64,000 nt of DNA from Isochrysis galbana (GCA_018136815.1 CM030934.1:6840573-6904572), one strand, 5' to 3'; shown: positions 1 to 10,590, counted from the stretch's first letter. Numbers and translations: made by a program. Notes: a model not told the origin generated them from the letters alone.

Positions 1-1000
1 TGTGCGTTGTTGTTTTACCCGAAAGGGCGGTTGTCCCGCCAGCGCGTGGAGGCCCTCGAGGAGAGGGCGTGCTAGGTTGCGCAGGGGCAGGGGCGGAGCG
101 TGCACTGGGGGGGGGGGGGGGGCGAATATCGAGGTGAGGGGGCAGTACCCCCTCCCCCGGTATCGCTCGGACATCTGGCTCGTCAGGTCGTTTGTCGTTT
201 GGCATGGCGTGAGCTTCCGGAAAAAAAAAACTTCTTAATATTCTCGCCGCGCGCGCGACTCTGCACTCTAACACATGCAGCCTCGCCCGCCGCTCTCATC
301 CCCCCTCCACCTGCCTTGCGGCCCGTCCCTCGTGCGCTACCTAGGGGCTGGGTGTATGGGGTTTCCTGCAGCAGACGGTGTGCACCGATCCCCGATAGGT
401 TTTTCCACTCCTTCCTCCTGTACCATCGGGCTATCGGTTTCTATATTGTTTTTTTTTGTAGACCTATGAGATGGGCGGCGTGTTTCCGTGCTTTCGGGGG
501 TTGAGGCAGGGCGGGTGAGTGAAGCGTCGTGACGGCTTATGCGCGGTTAAGCTAGCTTTTCCGTTAGTTGGAGTGCATTGGCTATTGCGGCCAGGTTGCC
601 GCCTAACATGTCGCATTCGCGAATCGACACTCGTTAGGCTTCGCTCTTCTCTTCGTCGCTCGGTATCTATCGTTATAATTCTTTGCTTTCTCTGGTTCTC
701 GGTCAAAAGCTTCGCTTGGATGCATGGGATCGTGGGTTGTGGAGCGCCCTCTCTCTTTCCCTCGAAGAGAAGGGAAGTTTCCCCACCTTTCTCCCTCCTA
801 GGCGCCTCGCAACTAGGTTTAATTCGCTATCTTCTCCGCGGTTCTTTATCTACTTCTGGGGGCAATCAGGTTTAATTTGCAATCTCATCGCATCTCCCCC
901 TTAGGCACACCGCACTTCTTTCGTCTTATTTGGTAGGTCTCTTGGAATCCTGCGCGGCAAGATTGCCCCTCGTTTCCGTTATGGTGCGATTCCCCTTCCA
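1..1000. other. No recognisable gene; low-complexity flank
   Basis: I see no protein family, RNA gene or clear repeat boundary here. A run of about 16 G lies near 107-122. Short open frames exist on both strands but have no recognisable motifs and biased low-complexity composition. It may be older LINE-related sequence, because the minus-strand LINE ends just to its right. Confidence 0.5.
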
Positions 1001-1452
1001 GACGGGATCGCCGACAGATCGCCTTCTGATCGTCGTCCGTCGTTGTCTGGCCGGAGTGTTTGGGTTTGATTTCAGTCGAGTTATGTGAGAAAGTCGTGGG
1101 GCGAGAGTCGGGGTGTTTTCCTGGGTGTCTCTGTCCGTCGACCTGTCGTCAGTCGTCATTCGTCGCTCTCGCTCTCGTCGTTCTCGCTCTCGTAACACTC
1201 ATACCCTACAGCCTCGCCTCGCCTCGCCAGCCCCTGCCATCACAGCCCTCCTCACACTCACCCTCGCCTCTCGCCGCTCGTTTCATGTCGCTCTCGCCGC
1301 CGTCCTCGCCCTCGCCCAAGCCCTCCTGCCCGCCTTCCTCTGCTGACGGGCTTCAGCCCGTCAGCACCTCCGAACTCGTCTCCTCAGCCGCGCCTGCCGC
1401 CGGCTTGCCACCTTCCTCATTGCCCTCAGGCCCTAAGGGCCATCCCAATTCG
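1000..1452 (-). repeat. 3' untranslated part of a LINE
   Basis: Reading on the minus strand, this follows the stop of the LINE ORF2 fragment. It starts with a block containing GACGAATTGGG and GGGCCTGAG, followed by GA/GC-rich sequence. The same order of blocks recurs on the plus strand from 25794, so this is the shared 3' end of a repeat family. The far end of the element was not resolved. Confidence 0.55.
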
Positions 1453-2337
1453 TCATAACATCAGTGTGCCTTTATCGTTGAATGTAAAGACAGGTGCGCA
1501 AAGCTCACGCGGGGACTTGAGCTTCGGTTTTCTCCCTTGTGAGGCTATGCTAGTGCGTGCGGTCGAGGGCTTGTCTGGGGGGGGGGTGAGCCCTCTGGCG
1601 AGGACCGTAAATCTGCTAAGGGTTTTTTCGATGACCGGCACGTGGTGGAAAGTGTAGTTGTCAAATTCTACTTTGTAAAAGTCACCTATTATGTACCTCC
1701 ACGCTATGATGTAGAGGGCTTTGAGGCTGTCGGGTGTCGTTGTGTTCGGGTATACGAAGAGTCTGTCTTTAAGCTTTTGTGCTGTCGATCTGTCTTCTCT
1801 AGGCGTGTACCCCGTTACCGCTTCTACGGCCCGGAAGATTTGTTGTGTGGAAGGGCATCTGGCGAGGTGTGTCGAGTTTTCGCGATGTTTTCCACATAAT
1901 CTGCATTTCGCCGTGGTCGCCGTGGCGAATCGGTTTCGTGTGCCTAGCCTCCTATGAGTGATGTGTTTAAAGTGAGGGTGTTTATCCGTGTGTTTGAGCA
2001 TCGGGTGTGTGTACAATTTCGCCACGTGGATCCATTCATCCCGGGTCAAGTCTAGTTTGCGGGTCCACTTTTCTCGGGCCGGCTGCGGTTTGTCGCTGGG
2101 GCCACCCACTAGGTATTCGCTCGTGATGTCGGATACGGTGATTTGGTCTAGTTGTATCTTGCCGTTAAGTGCGTATTCGTCTGCTAAGGGGTACTCTAGG
2201 TGTTTCGGGCCTTTGAGCCCGCTTTCCCATCTGGCCGGCGTGTGGAATAGTGCTTCTTCTCCCGGCTTAGCTACGTCAGTGGTGCTAGTGGTTTCTCCCA
2301 GGTAGTTGGTGTTGGTATATATCCATTTGTTGTTCAT
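1453..2337 (-). pseudogene. LINE ORF2 C-terminal fragment with zinc-knuckle
   Basis: A 294-codon open frame without a recognisable reverse transcriptase core. Its middle has a CRLCGKHRENSTHLARC segment, a Cys2-His-Cys knuckle of the zf-RVT type found after the RT of non-LTR retrotransposons. Further on is the segment ALYIIAWRYIIGDFY, which recurs in diverged form on the minus strand near 42680-42740, so it is a repeat-family protein. The RT core is absent upstream; ORF1 sequence follows within a few hundred bases, so the element carries a large internal deletion. The frame is open but I treat it as a relic. Confidence 0.7.
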
Positions 2338-2350
2338 TTTAGTGATGTAT

Positions 2351-2647
2351 TTATTTATCCTCTTCAGACACTTTGATTTCTTCTGTCTCGTTTTCCGGTC
2401 GAGTTTCGTCGCTAGTTCGCTCCGGTTGCGCCTTTGCGGCGGGCTGTTGCGGTGTCGGGCTAGCCTGCGCTTTGTCTTGGAGCCTCAAGGCGTGCCGAAC
2501 TATATGCTCCCACGAGTTTAAGAATTCTTGTTTGTTCACGCGCGCTCCCGCGTGAGAGAAGGTTTCGGGGAGATGGTCTATGTATTGTTCGCAGTCCTCC
2601 CGGGTGTACGGCTCGGTGAAGTTGGGGTCTTTGAAGACGTTGTGCAC
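2351..2647 (-). pseudogene. Short LINE internal open frame
   Basis: A 98-codon frame between the ORF1 and ORF2 fragments of the same minus-strand LINE. It is rich in Gln, Pro, Glu and Lys toward its end (KAQASPTPQQ, TEEIKVSEEDK) and has no domain I recognise. It could be the end of ORF1 in another frame or the linker left by the internal deletion. Confidence 0.4.
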
Positions 2648-2658
2648 GACGTGCGCGT

Positions 2659-3609
2659 TCAGTGATTCCCATAGGCTAACCCAAGCGGGGCGGGTGAACG
2701 GTGGAGGATCGTGACGGTTGTGCCATAACGGCTGTGAGAGCGCCCCTTCTCTGGAGAGAAAGAAGAGATCGGTCTATCCTCAGCGCCCTGAGGGCGCACG
2801 GGGATGTCTTGGCCTAGGACGCGGATGTTGGTGTGCTCTCCGTACTTGGCTTGAAATTGTTGCGCGCAGTCCTCGTTGACTGCTATGTGCCACGGGCCTC
2901 GCGCTGAGCGGGCCCAGAAGTCTGGCTCGGGGTCCACGCCCTCAAGTTCGAGTAGTAGTTCAACGATGGCGGCGTACGCCGTCGTGTCTTGGAGGATGAT
3001 GTCCCCGGCTTGGTGGAAGGAGAGCTCAAAGGAAGCGTCTGAGTCTGTGATGTCGTTTTCTATGTCGGAATCTTGGTCCTGTGAGGCGTGGGCGGAGGTG
3101 ACCTTGGTCAGTGTTGAGCGAGTGGAGTCAATGGGTGAGAGGGTCTTGTCAATGTTGTCCCCACGGGGGGCGTGCGCGCGTGCTTCGTGTGTGTGGTGAG
3201 GTGTGCATGAGGGTCTTACTCTGAGTCGTATGTTGCTTGTTGCATTGAGGTGTGTGTTGTGCCCATAGGGGCCACCCGGCCGCGGGCCGCGCTGCCGGAG
3301 CAGCGCGGCCCTTGCCAGGGCGAGAGGGGCCTCTGCCATAAGGCATGCCCAATGGAGGGGTGGCTGCTTGGGCCTGGCATTGATGGGGTGCTGCCAGCAG
3401 CCTGCTGCCCCCCATGGGGGGGGCCAGCATGGCTGCCATGGGCGATGTGGCCGGGGCCACGGGCCGTGTGGCGCGACCGGAGTCGCACGCACCTGCTCGG
3501 CCTCGGTGGGCGGACGCGGCCGCTTCGTCAGCGGCTGCTCCATGGACCCTGGGGGGGCGCCCTCGGTGGGGGGCCCGAAGGAGAGGGGAGTCGCGTCGGC
3601 GCGCTCCAT
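2659..3609 (-). pseudogene. LINE ORF1 (MERA family), minus strand
   Basis: The likely start is the ATG at 3609, because it gives the MERA- amino terminus shared by six other copies in this window and lies 5 bases after the family hairpin. The N-terminal half is Pro/Ala/Gly-rich with a KRPRPP basic motif. The C-terminal part holds LEGVDPEPDFWARSARGPW and DCAQQF, which align with LEGVDLEPEF, GPWEI and DCANQF in the plus-strand LINE at about 11450-11560. That shared block is the only domain-like part. Non-LTR ORF1 proteins usually bind RNA; that function is inferred from position only. Confidence 0.6.
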
Positions 3610-3614
3610 CGCGT

Positions 3615-3630
3615 CTAAGTATAAACTTAG
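3615..3630 (-). repeat. Start-codon-proximal hairpin of MERA family
   Basis: CTAAGT/ACTTAG stem with a 4-base loop, five bases before ATGGAGCGCGCC on the minus strand. See the other hairpins at 10198, 10569, 30319, 38110, 40803 and 42624. Confidence 0.75.
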
Positions 3631-4058
3631 TTGCGTGAGCGTGAGCTGAGCTTCCGGGACTGGGGGCACTGAAAAGTTGTCTCCAATTGGCAATTGGGGT
3701 TGGCTAGGATATATAACATTGCATATTATTATGATTAAGGTTTGTAGTCACAACATCACGCGTCTTAAAAGGCAACAAATCAATTCAAGCACTGCACACA
3801 TGCAGCATGTCAATGTGTGGCGCACAGTGTACCATGTACCATCAAAATCGCATAGCATAGCAACGCACAACGCAACACCACAAAATGCATGATCGACCCG
3901 CCAATATTGAAAGCCCAGCTCCTCTGCACCGTCGCAGCCGATCATAAGCCGATGAGGAGACTCTTGCCAATATCTCGAATCTAACAGGCTCATAATGAGC
4001 ACCAATAATCTGTTTAAGTCGCATGAAAGACGAATGGCTGCTTCCATAGCTATATACG
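3631..4058. other. Intergenic, no feature seen
   Basis: AT-richer than its surroundings. It lies between the 5' end of the minus-strand LINE and the 3' end of the FKBP gene. It probably holds the 3' untranslated region of FKBP, but no polyadenylation signal is clear. Confidence 0.4.
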
Positions 4059-4983
4059 TCATGGTGCATTGCGCACGCAAGAAAGAGACTTGAGATTCCT
4101 GGCCCCGCGCTCGGTGACACCGGGCGGGCGGAGGATGGCAGCGCACTTTCCAGTGCCTGCATCCACCAGAATCACGTCTAGATACACCTTCTCATTGGGT
4201 TTCACAAGATAGATGCCACGGCCACCAGACTTGACAAGGCCTTCTTCACCGTAGGCGAGCTCCTGGATCAGCAGGCATACATGTTGCGATTGTGAGCGCA
4301 GGGCAATACAATCGCCTTTCGACATGCGCGCTCAGACTAAGTGTAACAGGCGAAGTGCGGGTCAACTTGAACGAATGGGAGGTGGATGCACATGGAGCTT
4401 GCTGGCGCTGGGCGCTCGCTCGCTCCCATCAACGGTTTCCTCCCAACCACCCAGCATCATGGCTGCGCACCGGTGGCACTATAATGCGGCGCCATCCGTC
4501 CTCGCGCATGCCTTGGACCGCCTCATCGAAACCCTTGCGCATACGATCGTCTGGCTGCCCTAGGATCCAGTCGTATGGCCTCGTGTCCTGTAAAGAGGAA
4601 TCTGCGGGTGGCCCGTTGCGAAAGTTATTGGTCCACACCTTGAAGTGCGCATACACGAGGTCCCCCTTTTGGGCGAGTCGGCCAGTCCCTTGGTACATCT
4701 CATAGATGACCATACCCGAAGGGAGCTTCTTGTTCGGCAGCTGCTCGGGCATCGTCTTCGATATGTAGTCCAGCTCGTCTTGCTGCTCTGCGGTGAGCGG
4801 CAACTTTGCGTGCGCTGGCCGCGGCCGCATCAGCGAGCCTGAGGCAGCAGCAAAGGCGAGCGTGCTGGTGGTGGAAAGTGCCGTACGACGTGAAGTGTGT
4901 CCAACAGACGAGCGCTCACGCAGCCCATACGCTGCGCCTGCCAGGACCGTGAGCAAGAGGATGAGGAGCCGCATGTATGCCAT
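4059..4983 (-). CDS. FKBP-type peptidyl-prolyl isomerase, thylakoid-lumen type
   Basis: Two exons on the minus strand: 4983-4471 and 4262-4059, with a 208-base intron (donor GTGCGC, acceptor CAG). Splicing restores the FKBP core as IIVPP|ELAYGEEG, exactly the family junction, and yields 238 residues. Residues 1-20 form an ER-type signal peptide. An SRRTAL twin-arginine motif (31-36), a hydrophobic stretch and an AHA cleavage site (57-59) follow, so the mature isomerase should reach the thylakoid lumen by the Tat route. The FKBP domain runs from about residue 88 to 220. FKBPs catalyse cis-trans isomerisation of prolyl bonds and lumen members assist photosystem assembly. The upstream in-frame Ser/Leu/Pro run is microsatellite, so the MAYMRLL start is preferred. 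An alternative GTGCGC donor late in exon 2 could change the last residues. Confidence 0.88.
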
Positions 4984-5034
4984 GAGAGCACGCCGCTCTC
5001 CCTCCGCTCGGTCGCTCGGTCGCTGAACCGGGAG

Positions 5035-5420
5035 AAGAGAGGGAAGGGAGGGAGGGAGGGAGGGAGAGAGAGGGGGGGGGGGGGGGGGGGAGGGGAGAAC
5101 TGGAAGAAGGGAAGGAGGCTGCGAGGAGAGAGAGAGGGGAGGGAGAGGGAGAGGGAGAGAGAGGGAGAGAAAGGCAGAGAGAGAAGTAAAGAGAGAAGTA
5201 GAGAGAGAAGTAGAGAGAGAGGTAAGAGAGAAGTAGAGAGAGAGGTAGAGAGAGAGGAGTAGAGGTAGAGGTAGAGGTAGAGGTAGAGAGGTAGAGGTAG
5301 AGGTAGAGGTAGAGGTAGGGGGGGGGGTGGGGGAGAAAGAGAGAGAGGGGAGGGAGGGAGGGAGGGAGAGGGAGAGGGAGAGGGAGAGGGAGAGAGGGAG
5401 GGAGGGAGGGAGGGAGACTA
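5035..5420. repeat. GA-rich (CT on gene strand) low-complexity tract
   Basis: Nearly pure purine on the plus strand: GGGA, GAGAGAA and AGGTAG-type short tandem units plus a long G run near 5072-5090. It sits about 50 bases upstream of the FKBP start codon, in its promoter or 5' untranslated region. The open frames through it are Arg/Glu or Ser/Leu repeats and are not credible genes. Confidence 0.9.
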
Positions 5421-5591
5421 ATAAAAAATTCCAACTGGAAGATGCGCACCTGCACTGAGCCGCTGGCCGATGCCGCACGCGGACGCGGGTGAAGACGCAG
5501 GTGAAGATGTCCCTGCAGGCCCTGCAGAGACCCCGGCAGAGCCCGGGGGCGGGCGGGCGGGTCATTTGAGCGCTCCGGCTTGCATTCATGG

Positions 5592-6326
5592 TCATGTGTG
5601 GGGCCTAGGCTCCTTCAGACGGCGAAGGGGTAGCGTTGCGCACTCCCGGGGTTGCTGGAGTGCTGCAGCGACAAACTGCGAGGATGCTGCTGAGGCCGTA
5701 GAGGTCGCCAGTCGAGCGCCCGAAGTCAGTGGTGTCGCAGATTTGGCAACCAGTGGTGAGTCAGGCGCTCTCCGGCTGGGCTCCTTCAGAAGGCGAAGGC
5801 TTAGCGTCACGCATTCCCAGTGTTGCAGGAGTGGTGCAGCTTGCGAGAGTGCTGCAGCGACGAACGGCCCGGATGCTGCCGGGGCAGCAGAGGTGGCCCT
5901 TTGCACGCCCGACTTCAGCAGTGGCGCAGAAACGCCGCCGATGAACGGGGAGGGCGGAATGCGCACAGCGGACGCCGATCGAGACGCCTGCACGAGCGGT
6001 GGCATGGATGCATCTGCTGCTGCAGATGTGCCAACGCCTGCGTCGAGCTGCAGCGGCAGCGGGACGAGTGCACGTGCTCCGATAATCTCAAGCCTTATGA
6101 GCAGCGAGCGTCGGCGCAAAAAACAGGCCATAGATGCTTCGGTAACTTGGCTTGCAGCCCGGTCTGCTCTTGTCTCGTGCCAGCTTGTTGCTCTCCAAAG
6201 CCCGCCGCCGTCCGCTGACGTGTCTGGAGCACCTTCACAAGACAGCTTTGCAGAGTGCTCACCCTGCGAATCAGAGCAGGAAGTGGGCATGGGAGAAGGG
6301 AATGAAGTCTGGGCTGCTAGGTCCAC
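5592..6326 (-). CDS. Uncertain open frame with a 171-bp internal repeat
   Basis: Both strands are open here (minus 244 codons, plus 5470-6399 for 309 codons), so the coding strand cannot be chosen with certainty. An imperfect direct repeat starts at 5611 and again at 5782. The 171-base offset equals 57 codons, so the frame is kept. On the minus strand the repeat reads ECVTLSLRLLKEP and ECATLPLRRLKEP; on the plus strand GSFRRRR. Composition is Ala/Ser-rich and no family is recognised. It could be a real hypothetical protein, an upstream exon, or GC-rich non-coding sequence that happens to be open. Confidence 0.3.
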   Translation of the reverse strand: MDLAAQTSFPSPMPTSCSDSQGEHSAKLSCEGAPDTSADGGGLWRATSWHETRADRAASQVTEASMACFLRRRSLLIRLEIIGARALVPLPLQLDAGVGTSAAADASMPPLVQASRSASAVRIPPSPFIGGVSAPLLKSGVQRATSAAPAASGPFVAAALSQAAPLLQHWECVTLSLRLLKEPSRRAPDSPLVAKSATPLTSGARLATSTASAASSQFVAAALQQPRECATLPLRRLKEPRPHT

Positions 6327-6399
6327 CGTTCCCCCCGTTCTTCAAGACGTTTCTCGTCTCACCCCTTGTAACGTGACCATACGGATTTTTACACTGTAG

Positions 6400-7477
6400 A
6401 GAGGGGATGAGGGGATTATACTTGTAGAAAGGGGATTATACTCTTAGAGAGGGGGCACCGCCCACCCAAACTCCCAAACTTGCAGCCCACTTCTAGAGAG
6501 GGCCCAAACTTCTGACGCACTAGAGAAGGCCACCCAAACTTCAAGAAAAACTTCTAGAAGTATTGACCTGAGCCTAGCTTCATCGCAACCCCAACTATAA
6601 AGTAAGTTCGGGCATCTATTATATAGAGGCAGGCATTTTTGGTTTTCTCCCGCCCCCCCGAAGACAACACAGTGGTCTTTAAGACCATAGACCACGCGTT
6701 TGCTTAGTTTTCGCGTACTACGGCTGCCCTACGCCGTACGCGGCACCCCAACTTCCAACTTATACCCCTCTTATAATTTTTAGCAATATAGGTTGAGCAC
6801 AAGGAGGATATGAGGTGACGCGCTACCTCACCAGCCCCCCATGAAATCCATGCCTATTTTGTATTACTTGTAGTACTAAAAATTTTCCTCCCGAACCCAC
6901 ACAACACAGCAAAGCAGCAGAATGCACCTTCGCCGTGAGTGCCCGCCCTATCTATTTCCGTACGCGACCAATCTCGTACGACTACCTGCGTACTGACGTT
7001 GACGGCGGCTTTTGTCCAATATCCGGGAACGTCCTGTCGCAGACCCCTCTCCAGAGACCCCTATCAGTCCAAACTAATTTTTGGTTCATTAGTAGCCGAA
7101 CGCGGGAGCAACGTACGAAATCATTTGTGGAGCTCGGTGCCGTAATTGTAGCGCGGCTGAGATGGTGGGCGTGAGCCCCGCATGAGGAAAGAAAAGGGGA
7201 GCAATTCGACAATTATCGAGAATGAATCGAGCATTTTGATGATATCGAGTACGGGGTGTGATTGGTGTGTATTTGTTGAAACGACAGTGATCACCTTGTA
7301 GGATTGCACAGGCAAGTAGAGCAATAATAGGAGCAACAACGATTGATGCTGCCCTCGTAAATCGCTCATGCGGCCAGGTCTCACAGCTTCGTATTCTGCT
7401 CCGCTTTGTTTGACGTCGATGCTGTTACCGCTGGCGAAACGTTCATGGGAAAGAGGAGCGGGACGATTACGACTCGT
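6400..7477. other. Intergenic; short tandem GGGGATTATA repeat
   Basis: The motif GGGGATTATACT with AGAGAGGGG recurs two to three times at about 6398-6455. A small hairpin, TGGTCT-TTA-AGACCA, lies near 6671-6687. No gene is recognised. The right part should contain the 3' untranslated region of the NDK gene. Confidence 0.5.
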
Positions 7478-8041
7478 CTACTCGTAAACCCAGTCGTGCG
7501 AGTGGTCCTCCCACTCAACAATCTCTCCATCCTTGAACCAGAGAGCAATCTCCTTCTCTGCGTTTTCGGGCGAGTCAGAGCCGTGGCAGATATTGCGGCC
7601 GACCTCAATGGAAAAGTCGCCGCGGATGGTGCCCGGGAGGGACTCCTGTGGGTTGGTGGCGCCAAGCATCTGGCGGCCCATCTTGACAGCATTTTCACCT
7701 TTCCACACCATGCATGTGACGGGCCCAGAGAGCATGTAGGAAAGGAGTTTGGGGAAGAAAGGCTTTTCGACGAGGTCACAGTAGTGCTCGCGGAGTAGGT
7801 CCTCGTCAGCCTGGAAGAGCTTGAGCGCACACAGCTGGTAACCGCGTTGCTCGAAGCGGGTGATGATGTTGCCGACAAGGTTGCGCTGGACGCCGTCGGG
7901 CTTGATCATGATGTAGGTGCGCTCCATCGCCATGAGCGGCGCAGACGCGCGTGCCACAGCCGGTGTGCGCCCCATGCCCACCTGCAGGGCGCTGGCGGCG
8001 CCCGCGAGACCGAGGAGGACGAGGCGGAGGAGGCGGGCCAT
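7478..8041 (-). CDS. NDK: Nucleoside diphosphate kinase, secretory/plastid form
   Basis: A single-exon 187-residue protein. It transfers the terminal phosphate between nucleoside tri- and diphosphates through a phosphohistidine. The whole family domain is present from [13 protein letters not shown] (residues 41-53) to HDWVYE at the C-terminus. The active-site histidine is H153 in NICHGSDS and K47 lies in the IMIKPDG motif. The first 20 residues, [18 protein letters not shown], are a signal peptide followed by a short basic, Ala-rich leader to about residue 37, as expected for import into a complex plastid. The in-frame extension upstream (to 8173) is Arg-rich with no ATG better placed, so the ATG at 8041 is chosen. 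It is divergently arranged with the methyltransferase gene about 880 bases away. Confidence 0.95.
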   Translation of the reverse strand: MARLLRLVLLGLAGAASALQVGMGRTPAVARASAPLMAMERTYIMIKPDGVQRNLVGNIITRFEQRGYQLCALKLFQADEDLLREHYCDLVEKPFFPKLLSYMLSGPVTCMVWKGENAVKMGRQMLGATNPQESLPGTIRGDFSIEVGRNICHGSDSPENAEKEIALWFKDGEIVEWEDHSHDWVYE

Positions 8042-8924
8042 CGCAGTTCGCGTCGTCGGGATCTCGAGCCGCAGCTCTCGCTGGAGGCGGCTGGAGATTT
8101 GTTTTCCTCCCCGTGTACTCCTACGGTTTTTCAATCTTGGTGCGGACAGTTCACGGAGTTCTCTCACCTGCACACTTTAAAGCCTTAAAGTACACACTGC
8201 ACCTCTTCTATGCACATAGCCACTTTTCTTTTTGTGCCAGGTGTGTTGTCTCCTAGATGACAGAATGCACAGTGTTGTTGACTGTGGAATGTTAGACAGT
8301 GAGCTTAAGTTTACGCAGGTGAACGCCAACGGAGCGGCGACGCGGGAAGACTGGGGGAAAAGAGGGAAGGCTCCCCCACCGCCACCGCGGGAAAGGGGGG
8401 CGCCGAGCCACTTCGACTTCTTCCCTCGCCGCCGCGCGCCGCTAGCCTCGCCCCCCCACAACACACACACACACACTGAAGCGCTCAAGCTAACCCGCCA
8501 CCATCCCCTTTCGCCCTTCGCCCCCTTGTTTTCTATGGGTAGAGCTTGCAGATGCATCTGGCAGATGGCACTAGCACAGCATAACTATAATTAGTCTATG
8601 CCACGCCAACGCCAGGACGCCAGGCTCCAGATACCCTCAGAGAGCGCACTCACGGAAACGTGAACAAGGGGGCGACGAGCAGCGGACGGCGGCGTTCAAG
8701 AATGGATAACACCCTACCGCTCCCTGACTTTACAAGAGATTCCGTCTGCTACTCTCTAGAACCTACTTCTACGACCTACTCGTGGGCAGGCCGTAGTAGG
8801 TCGGGAAGCGCGGCCTTGGCCTCACAGTCCACAGTCCAACACAACATAGATTGTAGTATTTGTTATCTTTTCACCATCCCACAGAACTCGCAAGAACTAC
8901 TGCTCTCCTGCTGCACTGTCGACA
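8042..8924. promoter_or_regulatory. Divergent intergenic region between NDK and methyltransferase
   Basis: 883 bases separate two divergent start codons, so it must hold both promoters. I see an (AC)n stretch near 8460-8476, a G/C-rich block at 8350-8420, and a TTCTAGAACCTACTTCTACG-like AT-balanced region near 8755-8785. No TATA box is convincing. Confidence 0.4.
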
Positions 8925-9992
8925 ATGGCATCGTCGTCGGCCGCAGACTGCCGCGAGGGAGCCGTCGCGCTCGCCCGGCGGTGGCTGCTGCAGCGTGCGC
9001 CGGCCGAGGCGGTGGTGGCCGCATACACGGCACAGCACGGCTGGGACTCGCTCGCAAGCCAGGAGGCCCTTTATCAAGCGCTTGTCGCTGATGCAGCAGC
9101 GCAGCGCGTCGGACGGAAGTATCAACAGCGTGTCCTCAAGGCGCTGTTGCGTATGCTTGACGGTCGCGAAATCTGCGAGAGCCTGCTCGAAGCATACATT
9201 TCGAGGGGGTTTGCTGCGAGTGGCGTGCAAGATGCGCGATTTATCCGCACATTTGAAGTCGAAGGGCATGCCATTCCTCTGAGCGTAAGTGACCAGATTG
9301 GAGGCGAGGCAGAGACGAGCGGCTGTGTGTGGCCTGCCTGCCCGGCTCTCTCGGCATGGCTGCATGCACGAGCTGAAGATCTGGCTGGGTTCAACGTGCT
9401 TGAATTGGGCTCAGGCACCGGTCTGGCGGCCTTGACTCTTGCGTGCTGTGCGAATGTGAACAGAGTGGTCGCGACCGATAACTCTTTTTCAGCCCTCCTC
9501 AACCTTCGGCAGGCAATTGACGAGCTCGAGCCTTCCGTCGCATCGCGCATCGGCGTTGCGCATCTTGATTGGTCTGAGAATGGCTGGCTGCAAAAAGAGG
9601 GCGATGGCTTGAACGCTCTCCACGGCGAAGGTGTGGAGGCAAGTGCGGGTGACTTAGTGAACAATCTCACCAAAGTGCCATTCGACCTCTTGATCGCCTC
9701 TGATGTCGCCTACGATCCGATTCTGATCCTTCCTCTATGTAGAACGATTCGGGCCGTCTTGCGGAGTAGCGCGGCTCTCGGGAGCCTTTCGCCAAGAGCG
9801 TGGCTGGCTGCAGAGCGACGGTCAAAGGTAACCTGGGCAGTGTTAGAAGAAGAGTTGCACAAGGAGGGGCTGATAGTAGGAGACCTCAGCTATCAGTTGC
9901 GTGTGGTGGCAGGCTCACAGAAAATCTTCTACTGTGATGCCGAATCCCTAGATCGGATTCACTTGCTTGAGATACGTGCAAGCGCCGAGTGA
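8925..9992 (+). CDS. EEF2KMT/FAM86-like protein-lysine methyltransferase
   Basis: 355 residues in one exon. The fold is a class I SAM-dependent methyltransferase of the METTL/FAM86 group: a GCVWPACPALSAWL segment (133-146) precedes SAM motif I VLELGSGTGLAAL (158-170), followed by an acidic VVATDNS strand, a HLDWSE motif and IASDVAYDP (motif IV region, about residue 250). The helical N-terminal 100 residues resemble the FAM86 extension, which favours the elongation factor 2 lysine methyltransferase branch over other METTL21-type enzymes. EEF2KMT enzymes trimethylate a lysine of translation factor eEF2 in the cytosol; substrate here is inferred. No targeting signal is seen. The ATG at 8925 gives the complete N-terminal helix and no upstream in-frame ATG is better. 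Confidence 0.75.
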   Translation: MASSSAADCREGAVALARRWLLQRAPAEAVVAAYTAQHGWDSLASQEALYQALVADAAAQRVGRKYQQRVLKALLRMLDGREICESLLEAYISRGFAASGVQDARFIRTFEVEGHAIPLSVSDQIGGEAETSGCVWPACPALSAWLHARAEDLAGFNVLELGSGTGLAALTLACCANVNRVVATDNSFSALLNLRQAIDELEPSVASRIGVAHLDWSENGWLQKEGDGLNALHGEGVEASAGDLVNNLTKVPFDLLIASDVAYDPILILPLCRTIRAVLRSSAALGSLSPRAWLAAERRSKVTWAVLEEELHKEGLIVGDLSYQLRVVAGSQKIFYCDAESLDRIHLLEIRASAE

Positions 9993-10197
9993 TGTTTTGC
10001 AGCTATCAACTTCGCCACCTCGTGCGAACGAAAACGTGATCACAAATAGCACTGGTAGCAACGGTGATGGTGATGGGCTGGGGCATACGTAGCGGGCGCG
10101 GATACGCAGCACGTAGCGTCCGCACGTGTTGATTGTCATTAGCTCTCACACCAAGTCATCGAGCAGCGGTGCTTGATTGACGACTGAGGAATTAGGA
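9993..10197. other. Short intergenic stretch
   Basis: 3' flank of the methyltransferase gene. No feature seen before the MERA-family hairpin at 10198. Confidence 0.5.
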
Positions 10198-10250
10198 CCT
10201 ATCGTTAAAACGATAGGATCATAGAGCGCGCGCCGCTCGCCCTTCCTCTC
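10198..10250 (+). repeat. Decayed MERA-family 5' end, start codon lost
   Basis: A perfect hairpin (CCTATCG/CGATAGG, 10198-10217) is followed after three bases by ATAGAGCGCGCGCCGC at 10221. The family start ATGGAGCGCGCGCC has become ATAGAG, so the copy lacks its start codon. The downstream boundary is unclear. Confidence 0.65.
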
Positions 10251-10568
10251 GCTCGCCGTCCAGGTTGTTGTTGCTAGCGCGGGCGATCTGCCCATGGATA
10301 TATACTATTTGAGGTCCCTCTACCCAAGGACAAACGAACATGCACATGGCCTGCCCCAAATCACTGCCGAACCCCGGCCCGAGGTAGAGCACCTGGCACC
10401 TAGGCACCAAAATACTAAATAGGAGAGGCGGCGCTGCTCTGGTGCCCCCCTCCCTCTCGCACACTCTCTCCCCCCCCCTGTCCTTCGTCTCCTCCTACCT
10501 AAAACTTCAAAATATTCTTTTACCGCACTCGCTACTAATCTCTAATCTTATGATTGGTCGCCATACAA

Positions 10569-10586
10569 CTATCAGTAAACTGATAG
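10569..10586 (+). repeat. Start-codon-proximal hairpin of plus-strand LINE
   Basis: CTATCAG/CTGATAG stem, TAAA loop, four bases before ATGGAGCGCGCGCC at 10591. Confidence 0.8.
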
Positions 10587-10590
10587 GGTC

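Noticed and set aside
4916..5455. Ser/Leu/Pro repeat protein on the minus strand and Arg/Glu protein on the plus strand
   Set aside because: Both are translations of the GA/CT microsatellite upstream of FKBP.
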